DNA of 30,783 nucleotides from positions 1 to 30,783 of the forward strand of contig JAHHQY010000013.1 in the NCBI GenBank assembly GCA_020026115.1, given 5' to 3'. The notes under the pieces were generated by a model. The model was not told where the DNA came from, made no database searches, and was given only the letters and a program-made list of their open reading frames with translations. Positions 14,440 to 22,654 of this stretch are shown here, piece by piece. The position numbers and the translations under genes are program-made. The stretch's first letter is position 1, and each line of letters starts with the position of its first letter. This DNA comes from Actinobacillus sp. (GTDB taxonomy: Bacteria > Pseudomonadota > Gammaproteobacteria > Enterobacterales > Pasteurellaceae).

Positions 14440-15444
14440 TTATTTGCCGTAGTTATAAACGTGAGCAACTAAGTCTAAAACTTTGTTTGAGTAACCAGTT
14501 TCGTTATCGTACCAAGATACTAATTTAACGAAGCTGTCAGTTAATGCGATACCCGCTTTAGCATCGAAAACAGAAGTTAAAGCACAGCCGTTGAAGTCTG
14601 TAGAAACAACTGCGTCTTCAGTGTAGCCTAAAACGCCTTGCATTTCGTTTTCGCTTGCGCGTTTGATTTCAGCACAGATTTCTTCATAAGTTGCTGATTT
14701 TTCTAAGTTTACAGTTAAGTCAACAACAGAAACGTTAGGAGTAGGTACGCGGAATGCCATACCAGTTAATTTACCGTTTAATGCAGGAATAACTTTACCT
14801 ACTGCTTTAGCTGCGCCAGTAGATGAAGGGATGATGTTTTGAGCTGCACCACGGCCACCACGCCAGTCTTTTACAGAAGGACCATCAACGGTTTTTTGAG
14901 TTGCGGTAGTTGCGTGAACAGTGGTCATTAAACCGTCTTTGATACCGAATTTGTCATTGATAACTTTCGCTAATGGCGCTAAGCAGTTTGTTGTACAAGA
15001 AGCGTTAGAAACGATATCTTGACCTGCGTAAGTATCGAAGTTTACGCCACGAACAAACATTGGAGTTGCGTCTTTAGAAGGACCAGTTAAAACAACTTTT
15101 TTCGCGCCTGCAGTGATGTGTTTACGTGCAGTTTCGTCAGTTAAGAAAAGACCAGTTGCTTCAACGGCAACGTCTACGCCTAATTCAGCCCAGTTTAAGT
15201 TTGCAGGGTCACGTTCAGAAGTTACACGGATAGTTTTACCGTTAACAACTAAATGACCATCTTTAACTTCAACAGTACCGTCGAAACGACCGTGAGTTGA
15301 ATCGTATTTTAACATGTAAGCCATGTATTCAACGTCGATTAAGTCGTTGATACCAACAACTTCAATGTCATCACGTTTTTGTGCTGCGCGGAATACGATA
15401 CGACCGATACGACCAAAACCGTTAATACCAATTTTAATAGCCAT
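14440..15444 (-). CDS. gapA: Glyceraldehyde-3-phosphate dehydrogenase
   Basis: Oxidative phosphorylation of glyceraldehyde-3-phosphate to 1,3-bisphosphoglycerate with NAD in glycolysis; cytoplasmic homotetramer. The 334-residue protein has the NAD-binding INGFGRIGR near the N terminus, the catalytic SNASCTTN with Cys150, and His177 (TTVHATT), and ends in WYDNETGYSNKVLDL. Family length is normal. AGAGG before the ATG is the ribosome site. It forms a single-gene unit with its own extended -10 promoter and terminator. Confidence 0.98.
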   Translation of the reverse strand: MAIKIGINGFGRIGRIVFRAAQKRDDIEVVGINDLIDVEYMAYMLKYDSTHGRFDGTVEVKDGHLVVNGKTIRVTSERDPANLNWAELGVDVAVEATGLFLTDETARKHITAGAKKVVLTGPSKDATPMFVRGVNFDTYAGQDIVSNASCTTNCLAPLAKVINDKFGIKDGLMTTVHATTATQKTVDGPSVKDWRGGRGAAQNIIPSSTGAAKAVGKVIPALNGKLTGMAFRVPTPNVSVVDLTVNLEKSATYEEICAEIKRASENEMQGVLGYTEDAVVSTDFNGCALTSVFDAKAGIALTDSFVKLVSWYDNETGYSNKVLDLVAHVYNYGK

Positions 15445-15514
15445 AGAAATTTACCTCTAATATTGTGTAAGTTAAAAAATAGTTATGGGCGGAAACCCAC
15501 CCAAACATGTCTTA

Positions 15515-15523
15515 ATTATAGCA
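15515..15523 (-). promoter_or_regulatory. Extended -10 promoter of gapA
   Basis: On the minus strand TGCTATAAT: a perfect -10 box with an upstream TG, about 70 bases before the start codon. I see no good -35, consistent with an extended -10 promoter. The leader contains a small GGGTTTCCGCCC-type hairpin of unknown significance. Confidence 0.65.
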
Positions 15524-15643
15524 CGATTTTTTAGGAAAAGAGGGCAGAAATTTTGTAAAAGCGCTGGAAAATTTAGCAAATTAGAAAAGTTGTAAAGAAT
15601 AGTACGTTTCTTGTAAAGAATATGTAAAAAAAACTAGCAGAAT

Positions 15644-15653
15644 TTCGGCGCGA
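15644..15653 (-). repeat. Dispersed 10-mer repeat copy, exact
   Basis: Exact TTCGGCGCGA in the non-coding region between divergent gapA and gmk. Confidence 0.8.
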
Positions 15654-15729
15654 GTGAGATAAAGTTACTGAATTTTTTTTTATTTAACGGCATAATGCGC
15701 CCAATTTTTTTTATTTGGAGCAAGATTTT

Positions 15730-16356
15730 ATGGCGCAAGGCAAATTATATATTATTTCCGCCCCAAGCGGTGCGGGAAAATCCTCATTAATTAACGCATT
15801 ACTACAACAAGAAAACGATCATTTAATGATGCTTTCCGTTTCACATACAACGCGTGCGCCACGACCAGGTGAAGAAAATGGCGTGCATTATCATTTCGTT
15901 TCCGTTGAAGATTTTGAAAATTTAATTGAGCAAGGTGCATTTTTAGAATACGCAAAAGTTTTCGGCGGTAATTATTACGGCACCTCGTTGCCCGCCATTA
16001 AAGAAAATTTAGCAAAAGGTTACGATGTTTTCTTAGATATTGATTGGCAAGGCGCGCGTCAAATTCGTGAAAAGGTTGAAGGGGTTAAAAGCATCTTTAT
16101 TTTACCGCCATCAGTAAATGAATTAGAAAAACGTTTAATGGGACGCGGGCAAGATAGTGCTGAAATTATTGCAGGACGAATGGAAAAAGCGGTGGATGAA
16201 ATTTCTCATTACAACGAATACGATTACGTTATTGTTAATGATGATTTTCAGCAAGCGCTCGCAGATTTAAATGCGATTTTACGCGCCGAGCGTTTACAGT
16301 GCCTTTATCAGCAACAACAAAATGCACAATTATTAGAACAATTACTAGCAAAATAG
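15730..16356 (+). CDS. gmk: Guanylate kinase
   Basis: Phosphorylates GMP to GDP with ATP, supplying guanine nucleotides; cytoplasmic. The start is the ATG at 15730 (MAQGKLYIISAPSGAGKSSL, 208 residues) with GGAG at 15717-15720; an in-frame TTG five codons upstream would overlap that ribosome site. The P-loop SGAGKSS, the GMP-binding SVSHTTRAPRPGE and FLDIDWQGARQ are present. It heads the gmk-rpoZ-spoT-recG cluster. CATAAT at 15691-15696 is a likely -10. Confidence 0.97.
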   Translation: MAQGKLYIISAPSGAGKSSLINALLQQENDHLMMLSVSHTTRAPRPGEENGVHYHFVSVEDFENLIEQGAFLEYAKVFGGNYYGTSLPAIKENLAKGYDVFLDIDWQGARQIREKVEGVKSIFILPPSVNELEKRLMGRGQDSAEIIAGRMEKAVDEISHYNEYDYVIVNDDFQQALADLNAILRAERLQCLYQQQQNAQLLEQLLAK

Positions 16357-16445
16357 AAGAAATTTTAGTAAAATTTTTCTCTTTTATTTTTATATGGAAA
16401 TCGCGCAAACCGCGAGAAATGCACTAAATAACCGGAGTAAATATT

Positions 16446-16715
16446 ATGGCTCGAGTAACTGTACAAGATGCGGTAGAGCAAATCGGCAATCGTTTTGACT
16501 TAATCTTAACCGCAGCACGCCGTGCAAGAGAATTGCAATTACATAAACGTGAACCTTTAGTTCCAGAAGATAACGATAAGCCTACGGTAATTGCGTTGCG
16601 TGAAATTGAAATGGGTTTAATTAACGATACAATCATGAACCAACAAGAACAATCTGCGCAACTAGAAAAAGAAAAATCTGAAATTGAAGTTTTATCTCTT
16701 TTAGCATCAGAATAA
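16446..16715 (+). CDS. rpoZ: RNA polymerase omega subunit
   Basis: Omega stabilises the beta' subunit and forms part of a ppGpp site on RNA polymerase. The 89-residue product begins MARVTVQDAVEQIGNRFDL and contains LTAARRARELQ and the conserved TVIALREIEMG. GGAG at 16434-16437 gives the start. Its position between gmk and spoT is the usual gammaproteobacterial order and links omega to ppGpp metabolism. A terminator follows, so spoT may need its own promoter or readthrough. Confidence 0.98.
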   Translation: MARVTVQDAVEQIGNRFDLILTAARRARELQLHKREPLVPEDNDKPTVIALREIEMGLINDTIMNQQEQSAQLEKEKSEIEVLSLLASE

Positions 16716-16734
16716 TCCCAAAAAATAAGTGTAG

Positions 16735-16764
16735 AAACAGAAAGTGCTTGCACTTTCTGTTTTT
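16735..16764 (+). terminator. Terminator after rpoZ
   Basis: AAACAGAAAGTGC, a tiny loop and GCACTTTCTGTTTT run into Ts, 20 bases after the rpoZ stop. The stem core GAAAGTGC/GCACTTTC is the same as in the inverted repeat before trhP. Confidence 0.88.
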
Positions 16765-16843
16765 ATTCTATCTAATCTTAGTTATCAACTTTCTTTAATT
16801 CACAATCCCTTAATGCCATTAATCCAAAATAAGGTAGGAAACT

Positions 16844-18967
16844 ATGAAATTGTTTGAACCCTTAAAAAAGATTATTCAAACTTATTTACCTGCAGATAAA
16901 ATTCAGTTAATTGAACGTGCTTTTGTGCTTGCTCGTGATGCGCACGAAGGTCAATATCGTTCTAGCGGTGAACCTTATATTACTCATCCAGTTTCCGTTG
17001 CCTGTATTGTGGCCGAAATGAAATTAGATCACGAAGCTGTTATGGCGGCTTTGTTGCACGATGTGATTGAAGATACACCTTATACGGAAGAAGAATTAAA
17101 AGCAGAGTTTGGCAAAAGTGTGGCAGAAATTGTAGAAGGGGTGTCGAAGTTAGATAAATTAAAATTCCGTACACGCCAAGAAGCACAAGTGGCGAATTTC
17201 CAAAAAATGATTTTAGCTATGACGGAAGATATTCGCGTCGTGTTAATTAAATTAGCGGATCGTACCCACAATATGCGAACACTTGGTTCATTACGTCCCG
17301 ATAAACGACGTCGTATTGCGAAAGAAACCTTAGAAATTTATGCGCCTCTTGCTCATCGTTTAGGTATTGAACATATTAAAAATGAGCTGGAAAATTTAGG
17401 CTTTAAAGCCACTTATCCACGTCGTTATGCCATTTTAGAAAAAACGATTCAAACAGCCCGCCGACATCGTAAAGATATGATTGAGCGTATTTCTCATGAA
17501 ATTCAACATCGTTTAGATGAAGCAAAAATTTCGGCGCGAATCTTAGGTCATGAAAAACATCTTTATGCCATTTATCAAAAAATGCGCCAAAAAGAGCAAC
17601 AATTTCATTCTATTATGGATATTTATGCTTTTTGTGTCGTTGTTGATAAACGCGATACCTGTTATTCCGTATTAGGCCATTTACATGCTTTATATAAACC
17701 GCGTCCAGGGCAAGTGAAAGATTACATTGCCGTACCTAAAGCAAATGGCTATCAATCCCTACAAACTTCAATGATTGGGCCACATGGTGTGCCTGTGGAA
17801 GTGCATATTTTCACAGAAGAAATGCAACAAATGGCAGAAATGGGGGTAACAGCGCAATGGATTTATAAAGATAATGGTAAAAATGATCGCACTACCACTC
17901 AAATTCGCGCGCAACGTTGGCTAAAAAGTTTGGTGGAATTACAACAAAGTGTGGGCAGTTCTTTAGAATTTATTGAAAGTGTAAAATCAGAATTTTTCCC
18001 GAAAGAAATTTATGTTTTTACCCCAAAAGGTCGCATTATCGAATTACCTAAAGGGGCAACGCCAGTAGATTTTGCTTATGCGGTACATTCAGATGTTGGG
18101 GATAACTGTATTGCTGCGAACGTAGATCGTAAGCCTTATCCTTTATCGCAGGCGTTGGAATCAGGGCAAACGGTAGAAATTATTACCTCTTCGCAAACTC
18201 AACCTAATTCTAGCTGGTTAAATTTTGTTGTTACCGCAAAAGCACGTACGAAAATCCGTCAAAGTTTGAAAAATTTACGCGCAGACACAGCAATTGTTTT
18301 AGGAAAACGTCAGTTAATCAATGCGTTACAGCCTAAAAAATTAGCGGATATTTCTGCTGAAAAAATGGCAAAATTATTAGCCGATTTAAATTTAGCAAAT
18401 GAAAATGAATTATTTACGCAAATCGGTTTGGGTAATTTAATCAGTAAAGTGATTGCATATCGCTTATTTGATGAAACCATAGAAATTGATACCGACGGCA
18501 ATCCGTATAACAACAATAATCCATTTGCTATAAAAGGAACGGAAAGTTTATTAACGAATTTCGCCCAATGTTGCCATCCTATTCCAGGCGATCCTATTTT
18601 AGCTTATGTTAGTCCAGGAAAAGGCTTAGTGGTTCATCACGAGTCTTGTGCCAATATTAAACACGCCAAAGCCGATCCAAAACATTATATGGCAGTGCAG
18701 TGGGAAAATGCGGATACGAATTTAGAGTTTGAGGCGGAATTACGCTTAGAAATTTTAAATAATCCTGACACACTTTCTCATTTAATGAGTGTGATTAGCG
18801 GTATGGGAAGCAAAATTCATAGTATTTGGACCGAAGAACAAGATGGCCATGTATATGAAATTATTGTGTTATTAACCGCGAAAAATACTCAGCATTTAGC
18901 CAGCATTATGCGCAAAATTAAAACCTTAGCGGGCTTTATTCACATTGAACGGAATATTAATGTGTAA
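16844..18967 (+). CDS. spoT: Bifunctional (p)ppGpp synthase/hydrolase SpoT
   Basis: SpoT makes and, mainly, degrades the alarmone (p)ppGpp. The 707-residue protein has a complete N-terminal HD hydrolase domain (His48, His72-Asp73, EDT at 76-78, and Asp139 in KLADRTHNMRT), so hydrolysis should be active, unlike RelA. A RelA/SpoT synthase domain follows (KDYIAVPKANGYQSLQTS, VEVHIFTEEMQ), then TGS (VFTPKGRIIELPKGATPVDFAYAVH) and a C-terminal ACT domain. AAGGTAGG precedes the ATG. Its stop overlaps the recG start by one base. A dispersed repeat copy lies at 17530-17539, encoding S-A-R. Confidence 0.97.
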   Translation: MKLFEPLKKIIQTYLPADKIQLIERAFVLARDAHEGQYRSSGEPYITHPVSVACIVAEMKLDHEAVMAALLHDVIEDTPYTEEELKAEFGKSVAEIVEGVSKLDKLKFRTRQEAQVANFQKMILAMTEDIRVVLIKLADRTHNMRTLGSLRPDKRRRIAKETLEIYAPLAHRLGIEHIKNELENLGFKATYPRRYAILEKTIQTARRHRKDMIERISHEIQHRLDEAKISARILGHEKHLYAIYQKMRQKEQQFHSIMDIYAFCVVVDKRDTCYSVLGHLHALYKPRPGQVKDYIAVPKANGYQSLQTSMIGPHGVPVEVHIFTEEMQQMAEMGVTAQWIYKDNGKNDRTTTQIRAQRWLKSLVELQQSVGSSLEFIESVKSEFFPKEIYVFTPKGRIIELPKGATPVDFAYAVHSDVGDNCIAANVDRKPYPLSQALESGQTVEIITSSQTQPNSSWLNFVVTAKARTKIRQSLKNLRADTAIVLGKRQLINALQPKKLADISAEKMAKLLADLNLANENELFTQIGLGNLISKVIAYRLFDETIEIDTDGNPYNNNNPFAIKGTESLLTNFAQCCHPIPGDPILAYVSPGKGLVVHHESCANIKHAKADPKHYMAVQWENADTNLEFEAELRLEILNNPDTLSHLMSVISGMGSKIHSIWTEEQDGHVYEIIVLLTAKNTQHLASIMRKIKTLAGFIHIERNINV
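17530..17539 (-). repeat. Dispersed 10-mer repeat copy, exact
   Basis: Exact TTCGGCGCGA inside spoT, with AAAAAT just before it; it encodes I-S-A-R. Confidence 0.75.
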
Positions 18968-21048
18968 TGGCTTATGACTTTTTAGATGCCATTCCTTTAA
19001 CTGAGCTAAAAGGTGTTGGCAAGGTAATGGTGGAACGCTTAAATAAACTGCATATTTTTAATGTGCAAGATTTGTTGTTTCACCTGCCTATGCGCTATGA
19101 AGATCGCACTAAAATTACGCCCTTATCCCAACTTCGTCCCGATCAGCACGCCAGCATAATCGCTTATGTACAAAGCCAAGAATTGGTTAAAAAACAACGA
19201 TATATGTTTGTGGTAACGCTGTCAGATGGCACATCAAAAATAGCTTTACGTTTTTTTAATTTTAATGCAAGTATTCGAAACGCCCTAAAAGTCGGCGCGA
19301 GAGTTAAAGCCTTTGGTGAAGTAAAACGTGGGCGTTTTATGGCAGAAATGGTTCATCCTGAATTTAAAGTTTTAGCTGAAAATACCCCCCTTAATCTTGA
19401 TGAACATTTAACGCCAATTTATCCTAGCACAGATGGAATGAAGCAACAGACGTGGCTTAATTTAACCAATCAAGCGCTCGAGTTACTCAAACTTGTGCCT
19501 GCTTGTGAAATTCTTCCCGCTGTTTTTAATCCTTATCCCTTGAATTTAAAAGAGGCCTTAACGCTTTTACATCGTCCGCCTGCAAATATTTCCATAGAGC
19601 AATTAGAAAAAGGCACTCATCCTGCTCAGCAACGCTTAATTTTTGAAGAATTACTTGCTCATCATTTAGGTATGTTAAAGTTACGCGCCAAAACTCAGCA
19701 ACATGGCGCAATCTCTTTAAAGCCTCAAGGTAAATTATTAAAAAAATTTATTGAAAGCCTACCTTTTTCCCCCACAGAAGCACAAAAACGCGTAAGTCGC
19801 GAAATTTTACAAGATTTACAAAATCCTTTTCCCATGATGCGGTTAGTGCAAGGCGATGTCGGTTCAGGAAAAACACTCGTTGCGGCATTTTCTGCCCTTT
19901 CTGCAATTGGCAATGGCAAGCAAGTCGCTTTAATGGCGCCGACCGAAATTTTAGCAGAACAACATTTTGCTAATTTTAAAAAATGGTTTGAACCACTGGG
20001 CATTAAACTAGGCTGGCTTGTTGGCAAAGTAACAGGCAAAAGCCGTCAAGAAAATTTACAAAAAATTGCAAGTGGCGAAGCTCAAATGGTGATAGGAACC
20101 CATGCTTTATTTCAAAAAGAAGTGGTATTTTCAGATTTAGCTTTAGTGATTGTTGATGAACAACATCGTTTTGGCGTGCAAGAGCGTTTGCGATTACGAG
20201 AAAAAGGTAAGCAAAATGACGTTTATCCACATCAACTAATTATGACCGCAACACCAATTCCGCGAACCTTAGCGATGACAGCCTATGCGGATTTAGATGT
20301 CTCAATTATCGATGAATTACCACCAGGGCGTACGCCAATTACGACCATTATCTTAAATGAAGATCGGCGCGATGAGCTGATTGAACGCATTGATCACGCT
20401 TGCACGGTGGAAAAACGTCAAGCCTATTGGGTTTGCACCTTAATTGATGAAAGTGAAGTGTTGGAAGCACAAGCTGCGGAATCGATTTTAGAAGATTTAC
20501 AACGTTGTTTACCGCATTTACGCATTGGTTTAATGCATGGCAGAATGAAAGCTGTTGAAAAACAAGAAGTTATGCAAAAATTTAAGCAAGCTGAATTAGA
20601 TTTGTTAGTCGCAACCACGGTGATTGAAGTCGGCGTTGATGTGCCAAATGCAAGTTTAATGATTATTGAAAATGCAGAACGTTTAGGCCTTTCGCAGTTA
20701 CATCAATTACGCGGACGCGTGGGGCGAGGCTCAACAAAATCTTTCTGTGTATTAATGTACAAAGCGCCATTAGGTAAGATTACAAGAAAACGCTTGGAAG
20801 TGATGCGCTCTACCAATGACGGCTTTAAAATTTCTGAAGAAGATTTAAATTTGCGAGGCGCTGGGGAAGTTTTAGGAACGAAACAAAGTGGCGACGCAGA
20901 ATTTAAAGTTGCGGATCTTATGCGCGATCGTTATATGTTGGCAGATGTGCATAAAATAGGGCGTATTATTGCGCAAGAAGATCCGTATATCGTGCAAAAT
21001 TTAATTCGACGCTGGCTTAGCTCGCGTGATATCTACGGTAATGCCTAG
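18967..21048 (+). CDS. recG: ATP-dependent DNA helicase RecG
   Basis: RecG remodels stalled forks and Holliday junctions and removes R-loops. The 693-residue protein has the N-terminal wedge/OB region, Walker A GDVGSGKT at about 296-303, a DEQH box at about 397 (VDEQHRFGV), MTATPIPRTLAMTAYADLDVS, and the late motifs TTVIEVGVDVPNA and QLRGRVGRGS. The start shares one base with the spoT stop (TAATG), implying coupling. Its last 48 bases overlap the 3' end of pabA on the other strand. trmH, between spoT and recG in E. coli, is absent here. Confidence 0.97.
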   Translation: MAYDFLDAIPLTELKGVGKVMVERLNKLHIFNVQDLLFHLPMRYEDRTKITPLSQLRPDQHASIIAYVQSQELVKKQRYMFVVTLSDGTSKIALRFFNFNASIRNALKVGARVKAFGEVKRGRFMAEMVHPEFKVLAENTPLNLDEHLTPIYPSTDGMKQQTWLNLTNQALELLKLVPACEILPAVFNPYPLNLKEALTLLHRPPANISIEQLEKGTHPAQQRLIFEELLAHHLGMLKLRAKTQQHGAISLKPQGKLLKKFIESLPFSPTEAQKRVSREILQDLQNPFPMMRLVQGDVGSGKTLVAAFSALSAIGNGKQVALMAPTEILAEQHFANFKKWFEPLGIKLGWLVGKVTGKSRQENLQKIASGEAQMVIGTHALFQKEVVFSDLALVIVDEQHRFGVQERLRLREKGKQNDVYPHQLIMTATPIPRTLAMTAYADLDVSIIDELPPGRTPITTIILNEDRRDELIERIDHACTVEKRQAYWVCTLIDESEVLEAQAAESILEDLQRCLPHLRIGLMHGRMKAVEKQEVMQKFKQAELDLLVATTVIEVGVDVPNASLMIIENAERLGLSQLHQLRGRVGRGSTKSFCVLMYKAPLGKITRKRLEVMRSTNDGFKISEEDLNLRGAGEVLGTKQSGDAEFKVADLMRDRYMLADVHKIGRIIAQEDPYIVQNLIRRWLSSRDIYGNA
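19291..19300 (-). repeat. Dispersed 10-mer repeat copy, one mismatch
   Basis: GTCGGCGCGA in recG, encoding V-G-A-R. Confidence 0.5.
20363..20372 (-). repeat. Dispersed 10-mer repeat copy, one mismatch
   Basis: ATCGGCGCGA in recG, encoding D-R-R-D in a different frame from the other coding copies. Confidence 0.5.
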
Positions 21049-21618
21049 CCAATGAGCGATAAGTTCAAGGCCATATTCCGACATAAAACTTTCAGGATGA
21101 AATTGAATGCCAAAAATCGGTAGCGAAGAGTGTTGAAAAGCCATCACAATCTCATCTTCGCAATAAGCAAGAATTTGGCAATTTTTCGGCGCGGGATGTG
21201 TTTTTACCGCCCAAGAATGATAGAGTCCTACCGCAAAATTTTCAGGTAAGGAATGAAAAAGAGCCGATTTTTTAACTTGATGCAAGGTTTTTTGTTCCCC
21301 ATGGCGTGGTGCAGGTAATTGCATGAGTTCGCCACCAAAAAATTGCCATAAACTTTGATGTCCCAAGCACACGCCTAAAATGCTTTTATGTTGGTAAAAA
21401 CGTTCAAAAAGTTTAAATAAATTGGGATAAACCGAAGGCACATCAGGGCCTGGGGAAATTAAAATATGGCTGAAATCCTCTACTTCTGAAAAATTGATTT
21501 TTTCCACATCACACACTAAAAAATCTACCTTTAAACGGCGAAAAAGTTCCACCAAATTATAAGTAAAAGAATCATGATTATTCACAATAAACACTTTCTT
21601 TTCCGTCGTGGCTTGCAT
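21001..21618 (-). CDS. pabA: Aminodeoxychorismate synthase glutamine amidotransferase subunit
   Basis: Class I glutamine amidotransferase that supplies ammonia to PabB for aminodeoxychorismate, a folate precursor. The 205-residue protein shows VNNHDSFTYNLVELFR, ISPGPDVPS, the nucleophile region GVCLGHQSL and the FHPESF His-Glu pair. It could in principle also serve anthranilate synthase (TrpG-like), but its divergent pairing with pabB argues for folate. AAGGAGGAAAAAA gives an excellent ribosome site. The last 15 codons plus stop lie antisense to the end of recG, making the C terminus longer than in E. coli. Confidence 0.92.
   Translation of the reverse strand: MQATTEKKVFIVNNHDSFTYNLVELFRRLKVDFLVCDVEKINFSEVEDFSHILISPGPDVPSVYPNLFKLFERFYQHKSILGVCLGHQSLWQFFGGELMQLPAPRHGEQKTLHQVKKSALFHSLPENFAVGLYHSWAVKTHPAPKNCQILAYCEDEIVMAFQHSSLPIFGIQFHPESFMSEYGLELIAHWLGITVDITRAKPASN
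21185..21194 (-). repeat. Dispersed 10-mer repeat copy, one mismatch
   Basis: TTCGGCGCGG preceded by a T tract, inside pabA, where the coding strand reads P-A-P-K. Confidence 0.6.
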
Positions 21619-21640
21619 TTTTTTCCTCCTTGAAATCGAT

Positions 21641-21660
21641 TAAAATAGCGCGTTATTTTA
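21641..21660. promoter_or_regulatory. Palindrome between divergent pabA and pabB
   Basis: TAAAATAGCGCGTTATTTTA is a 20-bp palindrome with one mismatched pair, centred in the 65-bp gap between the pabA and pabB starts. Each end is a TAAAAT-like -10 box, one facing each gene, so overlapping divergent promoters or a symmetric operator are both plausible. Confidence 0.5.
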
Positions 21661-21683
21661 CGTTGTTATTAAGGTGAAGTTAA

Positions 21684-22652
21684 TTGCAAAATTTTATTCA
21701 ACAAGCAAATTTATTCGGTAAAAAGGGGCAACCCTTCTTTTTTTATGTGGATTTTTTGCAACAAAAGCCGAAAATTTTTTCATTAGAAGAAGCTCAAAAA
21801 GCGGGCGTTTATTTTGTTTTACCAAGTTTAACGAACCAAGAAAAAAAAGCCTTCGCGCCGAAAAAATTGACTTTAAAGAAAAATCCCATTTCTTTTGAGC
21901 GTTATTTGCAAGGTTTTAAGTTGGTGCAAGAAGGCTTAAAACAAGGTAATTCGTATTTGTTAAATTTAACTTATCCTACTGAAATTAAAACAGAATTTTC
22001 TTTGGAAGAATTTTTTTATTGCACACAAGCGCCCTTTAAATTGTATGTGGAAAATGAATTTGTGTGTTTTTCGCCTGAAGCCTTTGTGTGTACGGAAAAT
22101 AATCAAATTTTCACCTATCCCATGAAAGGCACTATTTCGGCGCAAGAGGCGCAAGGCAAAGAAAAATTATTAGCGGATAAAAAAGAACAACGAGAACATT
22201 TCACCATTGTAGATTTAATGCGCAATGATTTAGCGATGGTTGGGGAAAATGTTTGCGTGCGCCGTTTTCGTTATGCGGAAAAAATTCCCACTTTACAAGG
22301 CGGAATTTGGCAAACGAGTTCAGAAATTAGTGCGGATTTGGCAGAAAATTGGCAAGAAAATATTGGGACGTTACTTGCTAAATTATTGCCGGCAGGTTCG
22401 ATAAGTGGTGCGCCGAAAGAAAAAACCTTAGAAATTATTCAACAAGCAGAAGTGGATGATCGTGGCTATTATACCGGCGTTTTTGGTGCTTTTGATGGTA
22501 AAAATTTACATTCAGCCGTCGCCATACGATTTATTGAAAAACAAGCAGGAAAATTATTTTTTAGAAGTGGGGGCGGCATTACTATTCATAGCCACGCGGA
22601 AGAAGAATACGCAGAATTATTGGCAAAAGTGGCTATCCCACAAGGAGAATAA
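21684..22652 (+). CDS. pabB: Aminodeoxychorismate synthase component I
   Basis: PabB converts chorismate plus ammonia to 4-amino-4-deoxychorismate. The 322-residue protein corresponds to the C-terminal chorismate-binding domain (MKGTISA, VDLMRNDLAMV, LLPAGSISGAPK, YYTGVFGAFDG, RSGGGITIHS); much of the N-terminal region of E. coli PabB is missing, as in other short PabB proteins. The likely start is TTG at 21684, preceded by AAGGTGAAG; no suitable ATG exists nearby. Two repeat copies lie inside it. The next gene starts 2 bases after its stop, forming an operon. Confidence 0.92.
   Translation: MQNFIQQANLFGKKGQPFFFYVDFLQQKPKIFSLEEAQKAGVYFVLPSLTNQEKKAFAPKKLTLKKNPISFERYLQGFKLVQEGLKQGNSYLLNLTYPTEIKTEFSLEEFFYCTQAPFKLYVENEFVCFSPEAFVCTENNQIFTYPMKGTISAQEAQGKEKLLADKKEQREHFTIVDLMRNDLAMVGENVCVRRFRYAEKIPTLQGGIWQTSSEISADLAENWQENIGTLLAKLLPAGSISGAPKEKTLEIIQQAEVDDRGYYTGVFGAFDGKNLHSAVAIRFIEKQAGKLFFRSGGGITIHSHAEEEYAELLAKVAIPQGE
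21853..21862 (+). repeat. Dispersed 10-mer repeat copy, exact
   Basis: Exact TCGCGCCGAA with a following A tract, inside pabB, encoding F-A-P-K in a lysine-rich, poorly conserved stretch. Confidence 0.75.
22136..22145 (-). repeat. Dispersed 10-mer repeat copy, one mismatch
   Basis: TTCGGCGCAA in pabB, encoding I-S-A-Q. A weaker eight-of-ten match lies at 22408-22417. Confidence 0.5.
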
Positions 22653-22654
22653 AG

